A DNA stretch of 64,000 nucleotides from Stictocephala bisonia (taxonomy: Eukaryota; Arthropoda; Insecta; Hemiptera; Membracidae). This document shows positions 34,794 to 45,404 of the stretch, piece by piece. Under the pieces are notes generated by a model that did not search any database, was not told the DNA's origin, and was given only the letters and a program-made list of their open reading frames with translations. Position 1 is the stretch's first letter; each line of letters starts with the position of its first letter. A program made the translations under genes and the position numbers. The DNA is taken from positions 5,076,001 to 5,140,000 of the forward strand of contig JAQJVL010000001.1 of the NCBI GenBank assembly GCA_035578905.1, written 5' to 3'.

Positions 34794-37736
34794 AGAACGT
34801 ATGTTTACAAAGGAAAAAGTTTAGGAAGACCATGTAATTTACCTATAATACATAAAAGAGGTTATCATGCAATAAATGAAAGTAGCCCTGATGGAAATAT
34901 TTTATTTTTAAATATTCAAGGTTTGAGAGGTAAAGTATCATTGTTGGAGAGTTTTCTTACAGACAAAAATATTTGCATTATTGGTGTTGTTGAGCATTGG
35001 CTTGATGAATGTGAGGTGAAATTATCTGCTCCACAAAACTTTGTTTGTGCGAGTTCCTTTAACCGAAATACACATATAAGGGGAGGATCCGTTATTTTTT
35101 TATCAAATACCTTACAGTCAAGGGTTCTTGACATAGATTGGTTTTGTTTAGAATTGCATTTTGAAGGCTCAGCAGTTATTATTGGATCATTAAAAGTCAT
35201 TATTGTAACGATATATCATTCAACGTCAGGCAAACCTTACATTTTTTTAGAAGCACTTGAACAACTACTATCACACCTTACTCAGTGGCCAAATTATACA
35301 ATAGTTATTGGGGGAGATTTTAATATAAATTTTGATATTACTTTAAATAAAAGAACAGGGACTCTTTTATTGGAACTCCTTAAACAATACAATTTTTATC
35401 CACTAAATAGGGCTCCTACAAGAGGAAAAAATTGCTTAGATAACATATTTGTTAACCAATATATATGAATAAAGAAACAACTTGTCAAGTCTTCCACTTT
35501 CCGTTTTCTGATCATGATGGTCTTATTACTAATAAAATTAATAGAGTGAAACTTAATTTAGATAAAAATGTTTTACAAATACCAAGTTTAAGCATAAATG
35601 AATTGTGCCTTCAACAAAAATCAGTAAAACCATTAGGCGAAAGGCTTAGTGCAATTAACTGGGAAGGTTTTATTGAACATAACCAAAACCACTGTGCTAA
35701 TGAAGCTTTCAATCATTTTTTAAATATTTTATATAGAAATATTGAATATTTTCTGTGTGTAAAAAGAAAGCAAAATCAATACCAAAAGCCTATCGTAAAA
35801 AAAAAATAAAAATGTTTGGTACACGACACTAAGTGAATTAAAAAAAGGTCTATTACTGTCAGATAATACAATTAAAAATAGTAGTGTAAAGAACCATATT
35901 TTGGAACAAGAATATAAGAACAAAAAAGTGTATTATAGACATGCAGTAACCAAAGCTAAGATGAAATATAATGTAAATTTAATAGAAGGCAGTGCCAACA
36001 GTTTTCGGGCTGCCTGGAAGATAATTAAAAATAGCCAAGGTATAGTTGATTCACGTAGCTCTGAATTGTCACTTGATATCTTAAATAGTTATTTTATAGA
36101 GTCTGTTAAATGCATTAAGGATAATATTAAGTTGCAAAATCCCTCACTGGCAAAATCTGAGGATTTTTTTGAGAGATAATATTTCACAACACATACGTTT
36201 TGAGGAGTGGAAGTACGTGTCCCAAGGAGATGTGTTAGATGCTAGTAAGAGGTTAAAAAACTCAAATAGTTGTGACGTTTACTATTTCTCAAACAATATG
36301 CTTAAAAAAAATAATTCATTGCATAATAACGCCTCTCACTTGGTGCATTAACAAATGTCTCCAGGAGGGGGTATTCCCAGATGAATTAAAGGTTTCGAAA
36401 GTTTGCCCGATTTTTAAGAAAGGGTCAAAAGATGACCCAAAAAGTTACTGACCGATATCTGTGGTGCCAATTTTATCGAAAATAATTGAAATAGTTGCAT
36501 ATGACCAATTAAATAATTATCTAAAGGACAATTGCCTTTTTAGTAACACTCAGTTTGGCTTCCGTCGTGGAAGATCTACAGAGAATGCGGTGGAAAAACT
36601 AGTAAATATGGTAATAAAATCTTTTGAAGAAGGAAGTTTCACTCAAGCCTCTATGTGTGACCTAAGTAAAGCATTCGATTGCGTTAGTCATTTGGACCTG
36701 ATTAAAAAACTTCAACATTATGGTGTTAAAGGATTCTCTTTGAACCTTTTTAAATCTTATTTGGACAATCGTAAACAAAAAGTTTTTTCCAAAGATCAAT
36801 GGTCGAAAGAAGTATATGTTGTGTGGGGTGTTCCCCAGGGCTCAGTACTGGGTCCCCTCTTGTTTCTTATTTATATAAATGATCTTTCCAAATCAATCAA
36901 GACTACAAAATCTTTGCTTTATGCGGATGACACAACAATTTCTCAACTCTCATTCTGACATTGTCAAACTTAAAGAACTCTCCCAAAGAACCTTAGCAGA
37001 AGCTTCAAATTGGTTTTTAGCTAATGGTCTACAGTTAAATGAAGACAAAACCCAGCAAATTCTATTCTCATTGCGTCCAAAATCTAACGTTACATTTAAT
37101 TATGAGCTTGCTGATTCAGTGAAATTTCTGGGTATTTTCCTAGACAGCAAGCTGAACTGGGGTCCGCATATTGACTATTTAACAAACAGGCTTTCAAGAA
37201 TAGTTTATCTCTTAAGTCGACTTATGCATTTTGTGCCTCTTCATTATGTCAGATGCAGCTATTTCGCATATTTTCATTCTATAATAAAATATGGAATATT
37301 ACTGTGGGGAAACTGTAATAGAATCCAAGAGGTTTTAGTCTTACAAAAGAAAACTATTAGAATTATTTCAAATATAAATTCAAATGAACACTGTAAGCCA
37401 TACTTCATTAATTTAAAAATCCCCACTGTAGTTAATTTGTACATATATGAATTAATTAACTATATTTTAAGGAATCCTCAGAACCTAGAATTTCATAATA
37501 ATTTACACAAATATAACACAAGAGGGAGGGATTTAGCAATCGTAGGCAAGCACAGACTAACAAAAAAGTCTCAAAACTATAGTGTATTATCAATTAAAGT
37601 GTACAATAAGTTAAATATATTAATTAGGAAGCATTCAATTAGAGACTTTAGCGATAAGTTTTATGACTGGCTAATTTTGAATCCATTTTACACACTTCAG
37701 GAGTTTTTTGATGTGGAAAAAATTATATTATAATAT
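34794..37736 (+). pseudogene. LINE C ORF2: endonuclease and reverse transcriptase, broken
   Basis: Endonuclease landmarks are NIQGLRGKV (34911-34937), VEHWLDE, GGDFNINF and, after a frameshift near 35461, SDHDGL. The RT has KVCPIFKKGSKDD, then a TGA in place of the arginine codon of the RPIS motif (near 36449-36451), QFGFRRGRST, CDLSKAFDCVSH, WGVPQGSVLGPLLF and LLYADDTT. It is followed, after another frameshift near 36950, by VKFLGIFLDSKLNW and a C-terminus with HKYNTRGRDLA and NPFYTLQEFF. Further breaks lie near 35810 and 36175-36360. The frame is open upstream to the ORF1 stop without an ATG. It is an inactive copy. Confidence 0.85.
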
Positions 37737-37938
37737 GTAGTATAATTTTATTGAAATGCATGTGATTACCAGTGCTGTTTCTTTATTGATGCTGTTGATT
37801 GTTATAAATGTTATTAATGTACCTATAGTATATTCTATTTTAGTTATTGACTTAAGCAAAAAAAAAAAATATATGACGTGGCAGTTTCTGCATAAATTAT
37901 GACTTTGTCAATGACATTTTGTTCTTATGACAATAAAG

Positions 37939-37973
<35 letters not shown>

Positions 37974-38169
37974 TCAAGGCAAACCAAACCTACTTCCTAG
38001 TTCTGGTGGGCATATGGATTACTATCATTAGTATTGAACCAAGAAATCAAAGCCTACTTCAATGTTGTATAGGAGAAGTATGGAATGATATGAAATAAAA
38101 TATTGGTTGTCATTATTATATACGTATATTCTTACGCCCATCATTACCACAACCTGCCGAAACCCGAAA

Positions 38170-38320
38170 ATGGGACTGTAGCAGAGTGCCTTGGTGAGGC
38201 CGCAGGCTGAACTTTCCACCGCGAGGCCGAAGGCAAAGCTTACTTAACGAGCGTAGCAAGTGAAGAGGTTGGCACGCGAAGCGTGCAGGGATTACCCCTA
38301 GTCTATAGTCCGAATAAAAT
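38170..38320. repeat. GC-rich island, second copy of the GGCCGAAGG element
   Basis: Words GAGGCCGAAGGCAAAGC, GAGCGTAGCAAG and GCACGCGAAGCGTGC occur in an AT-rich setting. The last is a near-perfect palindrome. Several words match 33361-33490 in reverse complement. No coding function is assigned. Confidence 0.4.
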
Positions 38321-38343
38321 AACTTTGGTACTGGTGGAACGGC

Positions 38344-38565
38344 CTCACCCACCCGCCCAACCACAAACGTACAGTGGTTTTACAACTGTAAATGTATGGG
38401 TATTGAGTAGATCATCAGGGTAGTAACAACTGTGGCCCTACTGTACGTGTGTGGGTGGCCGGGTGGGTCAATACCACTGTACGTGTATGGGTGGCCGGGT
38501 GGGTCAATACCACTGTACGTGTATGGGTGGGCGGGTGGGACAACACTACTGTACGTGTTTGCTTA
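38344..38565. repeat. G-rich 36-bp minisatellite, both orientations
   Basis: One reverse unit (38344-38378) is followed by about three forward units of GTACGTGTATGGGTGG at 36-bp spacing (38479, 38515). These forward copies keep the intact GGGTGGGCGGGTGGG core and are probably closest to the ancestral unit. Confidence 0.85.
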
Positions 38566-38635
38566 ATATTTAACTAACTGTAACTGCCCGCCACCACGTG
38601 TATGGGCGTAAGTAATGATGACGTATACGTATATA

Positions 38636-38654
38636 CTTATACATATATATATAC

Positions 38655-38706
<52 letters not shown>
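38636..38706. repeat. (TA)n microsatellite
   Basis: About 70 bp of TATATA with interspersed ACATATA units, lying between the minisatellite and the 78-bp satellite. Confidence 0.9.
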
Positions 38707-38708
<2 letters not shown>

Positions 38709-38883
38709 GTGGGTTTAATCACTGTATATAAGAAATCTTAGATGTATCGTTTAGATGAGAGAAAGCAAAAAATAATTAGTGAGACATTTTGGAATATATT
38801 TTCGTAATTAAGAGAACTAAATTTTATTAACCTGTTTGTTTGGGTGAACAAAAGCTGTTAAAGAAACCACAACGGAAGCAACC

Positions 38884-39897
38884 CGCATTAAGTGAGGCGT
38901 TGTCAACATGCTGAGCTGCCAACACAAAACGAGAAGAAGTGCTATATACGTACGTTGTATACGTATTAAGTGAGGCGTTGTCAACATGCTGAGCTGCCAA
39001 CACAGAACGAGAAGAAGTGCTATATACGTATGTTGTATACAAATTAAGTGAGGCGTTGTCAACATGCTGAGCTGCCCACACAGAACGAGAAGAAGTGCTA
39101 TATATGTATGTTGTATACGCATTAAGTGAGGCGTTGTCAACATGCTGAGCTGCCAACACAGAACGAGAAGAAGTGCTATATACGTATGTTGTATACACAT
39201 TAAGTGAGGCGTTGTCAACATGCTGAGCTGCCCACACAGAACGAGAAGAAGTGATATATACGTATGTTGTATACACATTAAGTGAGGCGTTGTCAACATG
39301 CTGAGCTGCCCACACAGAACGAGAAGAAGTGCTATATACGTATGTTGTATATGCATTAAGTGAGGCGTTGTCAACATGCTGAGCTTCCAACACAGAACGA
39401 GAAGAAGTGCTATATACGTATGTTGTATACGCATTAAGTGAGGCGTTGTCAACATGCTGAGCTGCCAACACAGAACGAGAAGAAGTGCTATATACGTATG
39501 TTGTATACGCATTAAGTGAGGCGTTGTCAACATGCTGAGCTGCCCACACAGAACGAGAAGAAGTGCTATATACGTATGTTGTATACACATTAAGTGAGGC
39601 GTTGTCAACATGCTGAGCTGCCCACACAGAACGAGAAGAAGTGCTATATACGTATGTTGTATACGCATTAAGTGAGGCGTTGTCAACATGCTGAGCTGCC
39701 CACACAGAACGAGAAGAAGTGCTATATACGTATGTTGTATACGCATTAAGTGAGGCGTTGTCAACATGCTGAGCTGCCAACACAAAACGAGAAGAAGTGC
39801 TATATACGTACGTTGTATACGCATTAAGTGAGGCGTTGTCAACATGCTGAGCTGCCCACACAGAACGAGAAGAAGTGCTATATACGTATGTTGTATA
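38884..39897. repeat. 78-bp satellite, left block, 13 copies
   Basis: ATTAAGTGAGGCGTTGTC starts at 38887, 38965 and every 78 bp after that. The block is 1014 bp, exactly 13 units, and ends at TTGTATA. Because 78 is 26 codons, two minus-strand frames stay open throughout and give repetitive 26-residue patterns that are not proteins. The array resumes in register at 45681 after LINE B. Confidence 0.95.
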
Positions 39898-40630
39898 GGC
39901 ATGCGCGGACATTCGTTGAACACGAAGACAAACCAGTTGGCCAAGACGGTTTTGGAATTCCCAAATGATTATATTTAGTTAGTAGAAGTGAAAGTTTGTA
40001 CTATTGAGACAGAGGAGTGTTGTGTCAGCTGAGTGATGCCGTGAACATCTAGATTTAAGTTCGTTGGAATTTTCTTCGATTAAAGTAAGTTTATTGAATG
40101 TTCTGAACTGCAGATGATGATGAAACCTCATTCTAAGATCAATAAATAATTTGTGACATAGATTTCATCAGAATCTTATATTTTTATCAACTAAAAGCAA
40201 CTAACATATTAGCAAGTAGTTTTGAGGTTATAATGAAAATTCTACATGAGGCAACGATTCAGCGAATATCATTTTAAATATACTACTTATAGCCAAGATG
40301 TCAGCTAGTTCTATTTCACTCCGCCAGAGGTCAAATAGCAATCAGCAATCTACTAGCCGACCTTTACCTGGCACCTGTCAATATAAATCAGCCACCCGCT
40401 TGCCTACACTGCACTGTATGAATAGCGTATAGTCACATGCAGGAGCATCAGTGAATATTATCGTACCTGACTTTTTGTTACCATTCACTTTTTTTTTTCT
40501 GGTTGTGATAGTTTTGTGTTACAACAGTCGTATGAGTGTTTATTTATTATTATTGTTTGTTTTATGTCATTGTATAATATTTTATTGAAAAAAGAATCTT
40601 CACAATTTACGACAAGGCTTTACCTGAACC
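39898..40630 (+). promoter_or_regulatory. LINE B 5' UTR with putative internal promoter
   Basis: This region starts exactly at the satellite junction. AGACA at 39926-39930 fits the downstream promoter element RGWYV at about +28 to +33 from the first base, the spacing used by the internal pol II promoters of jockey-like elements. There is no upstream TATA box within the element. The rest has no long open frame. The promoter call is an inference from spacing and a five-base match. Confidence 0.4.
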
Positions 40631-42532
40631 ATGTCTTTTACTGTTGAAAAAACTGCCAAAGGAAAGCCATGTATTTTATTCAATTACCAGAAATATAGAA
40701 TGCACCGTACATTAAAAAACGGTGACATATCCTGGCGCTGCCTAGGGAGGACCTGCAGTGCCACAATAAAAAGCGACGCCAGCATTGAATCAATCTCTGT
40801 TTCAAATGACAAACACTCAGGAAGTTATCCAGTCACAATGAGGCGACTATCTTTGGAAACAGCGTCACCAGCCTCTCTATCCCCGGCAAGATCTGCACGA
40901 GTTCCACTTGCGTCGCCAGAAAATACGCCAACCACTCCCGCTACTCCAAATGCATATGTAGCTGAGGAGTGCAACCAAGATCATGAATTGGACTTGATTA
41001 CGCCAAAAAGCTCCAGCCCAACGCTACCCAATGGGAATCCACAGCCAGGCCCGTCGGGTGATGTAGCTAAACCCAATGACTCCGCGCCCTTGGATAGCAA
41101 CCTCCTAGCTCTAGAGAATATACGTCTGAGAGACGAGTTGGACCAAATGACCAACAAATATAAATGTATATTAGACCACAGCGTGGTGTCTGACCAACGC
41201 CTACTCCAGTACACAACAGAGGTATTCGCCGTCAGCACCCCCCATTCTTCAACCACTAAATATCCGGAAACAGCCGACCGTTCCCTCCAGTGCCATATAC
41301 CTCATACCGATTCAGCTGCAGCACACTCTCATAATGACGATTTGCTCCAAAGTATGAGGACAACAATAGAGGTTCTGGAGGCCGAGGTCAGGATTCTGCG
41401 GAAAGACGCTACCAACTGCCGATGTAAGAGCCCTCTTAAAGACGCCCGATCATCACAGACAAATATAAACCCCCCGGTACAAACCCAATCAAAACGCCCA
41501 AATCCACCCAACAGAAGAAAAAACTCCCAGCATAAAAAACACCTAAATTCTCAACGCCAATCTTCAAATCCCTCAGCATTTCAAACAACCGGCCAAGAAA
41601 ATAACAAAACTTCTAGATCCCGCACATTTGACGCAACACCCAAGCCTAAGCCATCCTTCCCTTCACAAACTGACCCCATCACATTCTCGTCGGTGATGAT
41701 CAGAGGTGACAGTCATGTGCGGGGCATCGCCGAGATGACGTCCAAACTCATAAGCCAACGGACCCATGTGACCGGTTTCTGCCAGCCTGGCGCCAAACTC
41801 CTCCAGATCAGAGCTCCGATGTCGCTCAGAGGGAAGGAAGAAGACCACTGCGATGTGTTGGTTGCGGGCACGAATGACCTGGCAGCAGGTGAGCAGACCA
41901 ACATCTACGCTCACCTGGAGAGAAAAATCACCTCAAGGCCTGCTAACACCAAGATAGTCATTGCCACTCTACCACATCGTCATGACCTGCCCGCCACTCA
42001 CAACATAAACCAGGAGACAGCCCTCGTGAATGCTTACATTGAAGAGCTTGCTGTACGGCACAACATCACCGTCCTCGACATGAACATACTGCAGCGGAAG
42101 CATTTCACGAGGCATGGCATGCACCTCCATAAGCGAGGCAAGTGGCTGTTGACGAAACTCCTGGTCAACGCTCTCTCCAGAGCATGCGCCTCTCGACTGA
42201 GCCAATCTCCGAAGGCTGCGCCGACCGAAGCGCCCAGAGACGTGCGCACCGCCACCCGGCCGGCCTCGCCTGCGTTCGTCTCGGCGAGAACGTGCGACCT
42301 GACGACGCCTCCACCGGGACCTACGCCACCAAGCCCCAGGGTTTCGCGTGGGCCTTCACCGTCAGTAGCGGACCCAGTGGTGACCTACGACCTGACAACG
42401 ACGCCCCTGCGGTCCTTGTCTTCAAGTCCAATGGTGACTCCTGGCTTGGCGTCGTACTCCGAGGCTGTCAGCAGGCCATTGCAACGGCCTAATTTTTTAG
42501 ACAGCCCACTCTCAGCTACTCCAATAGACTGA
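40631..42532 (+). CDS. LINE B ORF1: FLYWCH-like zinc finger plus SGNH esterase-like protein
   Basis: 633 residues from an ATG in fair context (ACCATGT) to TGA 42530-42532. Residues 13-64 resemble a FLYWCH zinc finger: F17, Y19, W35, C37, C42 and H62, with the other expected histidine replaced by aspartate (D60). Two short coiled-coil-like segments follow (LENIRLRDELDQM, TTIEVLEAEVRIL), then a basic Ser/Pro-rich linker. An SGNH/GDSL-like domain spans about 350-510, with G359-D360-S361-H362, G413-T414-N415-D416 and a late GMHLHKRG histidine (H498). Esterase ORF1 proteins are known in CR1-group LINEs, and they probably bind nucleic acid or membranes as RNP components. The 3' end carries the slippery heptamer. 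Confidence 0.82.
   Translation: MSFTVEKTAKGKPCILFNYQKYRMHRTLKNGDISWRCLGRTCSATIKSDASIESISVSNDKHSGSYPVTMRRLSLETASPASLSPARSARVPLASPENTPTTPATPNAYVAEECNQDHELDLITPKSSSPTLPNGNPQPGPSGDVAKPNDSAPLDSNLLALENIRLRDELDQMTNKYKCILDHSVVSDQRLLQYTTEVFAVSTPHSSTTKYPETADRSLQCHIPHTDSAAAHSHNDDLLQSMRTTIEVLEAEVRILRKDATNCRCKSPLKDARSSQTNINPPVQTQSKRPNPPNRRKNSQHKKHLNSQRQSSNPSAFQTTGQENNKTSRSRTFDATPKPKPSFPSQTDPITFSSVMIRGDSHVRGIAEMTSKLISQRTHVTGFCQPGAKLLQIRAPMSLRGKEEDHCDVLVAGTNDLAAGEQTNIYAHLERKITSRPANTKIVIATLPHRHDLPATHNINQETALVNAYIEELAVRHNITVLDMNILQRKHFTRHGMHLHKRGKWLLTKLLVNALSRACASRLSQSPKAAPTEAPRDVRTATRPASPAFVSARTCDLTTPPPGPTPPSPRVSRGPSPSVADPVVTYDLTTTPLRSLSSSPMVTPGLASYSEAVSRPLQRPNFLDSPLSATPID
42493..42499 (+). promoter_or_regulatory. 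Candidate -1 programmed frameshift site T TTT TTA in LINE B
   Basis: ORF1 codons are AAT (42491), TTT (42494) and TTA (42497), so the sequence is T_TTT_TTA in the zero frame. This is one of the strongest known -1 slippery heptamers, used for example at a lentiviral gag-pol junction. A slip makes the next codon AGA at 42499, which is in the ORF2 frame, and that frame is open from here to 42879. Translation in the zero frame would end 31 bases later, at TGA 42530. LINE A has the same heptamer and frame relation. I could not identify a downstream pseudoknot. Confidence 0.6.
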
Positions 42533-45404
42533 AAAAAAAAAAAAAAAAAACAAATAAAAAAAAACACGAAATCAATCCAAATTCTAAAAAATCGAATCAA
42601 CAAAAATTTTCAAAATGCAAAGTTTCATTGGTGCACAAGAACGCACAAATGGCAACCAATAAGATGGACGAATTTTCTCTGTTGTGCGAGGAACTCGATC
42701 CAGATATGCTAGTTGTTACCGAGCATGGGTTCAACAACAGAATTATCGATCATTTTGAGATACTAAATTATCAATTGGCCAACCACCATTGCCGTACAAC
42801 CGCTAAAGGCGGGGGGGGTGGCAATTTTTTCAAAAAACAAATTTTTGACTACCCCTTACAAACCGACTGCATCCACTGACAAGGACTTCGAAATAACAGG
42901 GGTAAAAGTCGAAACCAATAGATCTCTACTGACAGTAATTGGTTTGTACAGATCTCCCAGTGGAAACTTTGAATCCTTCCTGGAAAAATTTGATTTCATG
43001 TTGTCGGAAATGTTGAAAAAGAACCAACATTTCATTGTCATGGGAGATTTCAACATAAACGTCCTAGACGCTAGTTGTCCCATGACAAAACAGTTTGCTG
43101 ACTTGCTAAGGTCGCTTGGACTAGCATGGTCAATCAACTCGCCAACGAGAGTGGCCAATAATTCAGCAACTGCCATCGACAACATAATAACAAACCTGAC
43201 CAACATCAAAGCGACTGTGATCAACACGGCCATATCTGATCATTACGGCCAGCAGGTCATCGTTGATGACCATGAGCCTAAACGGGATTTAATTCAAATG
43301 AGATCAGCCAGGGAAACAAGGCCCGAAAACATTTCGCTCCTGAACTCCATGCTTGCGCGGGAGAGATGGGGCTTTTTAAATTTCAATGATCCCGTTGATA
43401 AACAATTTGAAATCTTCGAATCAACATTTAGTTACCATTTAAACGTGAGCTGCCCCATGAAACAAATCAAACAAAAGCCGAGAAAAAAATTGTGCACATG
43501 GATTACCAAAGGTATCCTAGTTTCGAGGGAGAATTTATTATTTCTCTCCGAAATTAAGAAGTGCTCAACAAATCCAGAATTCGTTCTCTTTTTTCAAAAT
43601 TACAAACGAATCTATAGGAAAGTCATCAGAGCTGCAAAGGCCTATGATGTAAATAAAACTCTGCTCACGTCCAAAAACATCTCAAAAACTGCACGGGCCG
43701 TCATTAACAATAAAAAACCACCCACAAACAAACGAATTGAACTGGAAATTGGAAATGAACGCATTCAAGACCCTCTTAAGGTCGCGGATGAGTTCAACAA
43801 ATTTTTTGCTTCGGTCGGAGTGGACCAAGGGCTTGGTCCTACTCCGCGACAGCCTCTCCCGCCTCGAGTGCAGAGTCCAGCAGCCTCAATGGCGTTGGCC
43901 CCAGTCTCTCAACTGGAAATTGACCGGGTGATCAGAGACCTTCAGTCAAAAAAAATCGAACGATTCAAATCATTTGTCCACGTGGCTCCTCAAAAACTGT
44001 TCTCAACACCTGTTGGGACCATTGGAACACCTGATCAACCACTCTTTCACATCGGGAACCTTTCCGTCCTCGCTCAAAAAGGCAAAGGTATCCCCAATAT
44101 TTAAAAAGGGCGACCCCCTCTCTCCCCAAAATTACCGCCCAATTTCAATGCTTCCAATCTTCAGCAAAATCTTTGAAAAAGTCTTTCTCACAAGATGTGT
44201 GGATTTTCTCGATAGGCACAATCTGCTATCAAACAACCAGTTCGGATTTCGAAGTGGTAAATCGACTACAGACGCAGTAACGCGTCTAGTAGAAATGATA
44301 GTAGATGGAATTGAAAGTCGAAGAGAGACACTCAGTGTTTTCCTTGACTTGTCAAAAGCCTTTGACTGCGTTGATCATTGTCTGCTTCTATACAAACTTG
44401 AACATTACGGGATACGAGGAGTGCCTCTCAAATGGCTTGAATCGTATCTCAGTAATAGAACACAATTCGTTGGAATTTCTGAAAACCGGTCGGGAGAGGA
44501 GTGGCTAAATTATGGGGTCCCACAAGGCTCTATACTTAGTCCGCTGCTCTTCTTGATCTACGTCAACGATGTAGCCTCATCCGCACAACAAGGACAAATT
44601 GTCCAATATGCGGATGACACGACACTCTGCATGAACGCAAAAACAATCCAAGAGCTCGAAAAGGTGACCTTTTTGGAGCTCAACAGCGCAATCCAACATT
44701 TCAATAATCTCAACCTCAAAACCAACCCAACAAAATCAAACTTCATCAAATTTGGTTTGCGTCAAAAAGACTCAGAGATACCTACAGTCATGCTGGATGA
44801 AACTGAGATCGAAGAGGTCTACTCAGCCAAATTCCTAGGAATATACCTAGATCAAGGATTGACTTGGGATTGCCAAGTAGACCACGTTTGCTCAAAACTG
44901 TCCTCAGGAATTTATGTTTTGAGAAAACTGTCAGAGTATTGCCCAACTCAGGTACTGATGACGGCGTACTACGGAGTAATTTACCCACATCTCTCCTACG
45001 GACTGGCGGTGTGGGGAGGTTGTTCCAACGTGAGCCTCTCAAGAATTTTTGTTCTTCAAAAAAGAGCGGTTCGAATAATCGCAAAACTTAGGCAGAGAGA
45101 GTCGTGCAGAGCAACATTCAAAACCCTGAACTTGTTGACATTACCCTGCCTCTACATTCTTGAAACATGTCTCTTTTTTAAATCAAAATGCGAGTCCATA
45201 AGAGGTTGCGACATACACTCTTATGAGACTAGAGGCAGGGGTAACTACCGAACTGGGAAACACAGGACGGTAGCTTACGAACGATTGCCCGCACAGGCAG
45301 GTGTTCAATTTGTCAACAAGCTGCCAAATTCAATCAAATGTGCTCCTACGCTGAAGGCGTTCAAATCTCGTCTGAAGCAAGTGTTGATTGCAGAGGCATT
45401 CTAG
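42499..45404 (+). pseudogene. LINE B ORF2: APE endonuclease and reverse transcriptase, two homopolymer frameshifts
   Basis: Endonuclease: SLVHKNAQMATNKMDEF with the catalytic Asn, VVTEHGF, MGDFNINV, SPTRV and SDHYG. RT: VSPIFKKGDPL, NYRPISMLPIFSKI, QFGFRSGKSTTDAV, FLDLSKAFDCVDH, YGVPQGSILSPLLFLIY, QYADDTTL and AKFLGIYLDQGLTWD. The C-terminus reads SRLKQVLIAEAF. The frame changes at the G8 run near 42811-42818 and again at the A8 run near 43949-43956; no stop codon or other lesion is seen. The frame from the slip site has no ATG before the catalytic Asn. The first in-frame ATG (in QMATN) lies after it, and an ATG at 42615 is out of frame. The protein nicks target DNA and copies the element RNA. 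Confidence 0.88.

Larger units (their letters stand above)
34545..37974 (+). mobile_element. LINE C: 5'-truncated CR1/jockey-type non-LTR element
   Basis: Begins inside the end of ORF1, carries a decayed endonuclease/reverse transcriptase ORF2 and ends in an (ATT)n tail at 37935-37974 preceded by ATGACAATAAAG. It is more damaged than A or B, with several frameshifts and a stop in the RT fingers. Its C-terminal residues resemble the relic at 52326-52682, so it represents a second LINE family. Confidence 0.85.

Noticed and set aside
38817..39944. 375- and 361-codon minus-strand frames with a repeated 26-residue unit resembling a repeat surface protein
   Set aside because: The 78-bp satellite is divisible by 3, so two frames remain open by default. 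The array is interrupted and continued around LINE B, which argues for noncoding satellite DNA.
41663..42255. Several minus-strand frames opposite LINE B ORF1
   Set aside because: They are shadows of the esterase-like domain on the opposite strand in a locally GC-rich coding region.
42142..42492. Overlapping 116-codon frame inside the 3' part of LINE B ORF1
   Set aside because: It lies in the ORF2 frame but stops at TAA 42490-42492, just before the heptamer. It shows no motif, so it is probably incidental. Its stop marks the upstream limit of the open ORF2 frame.
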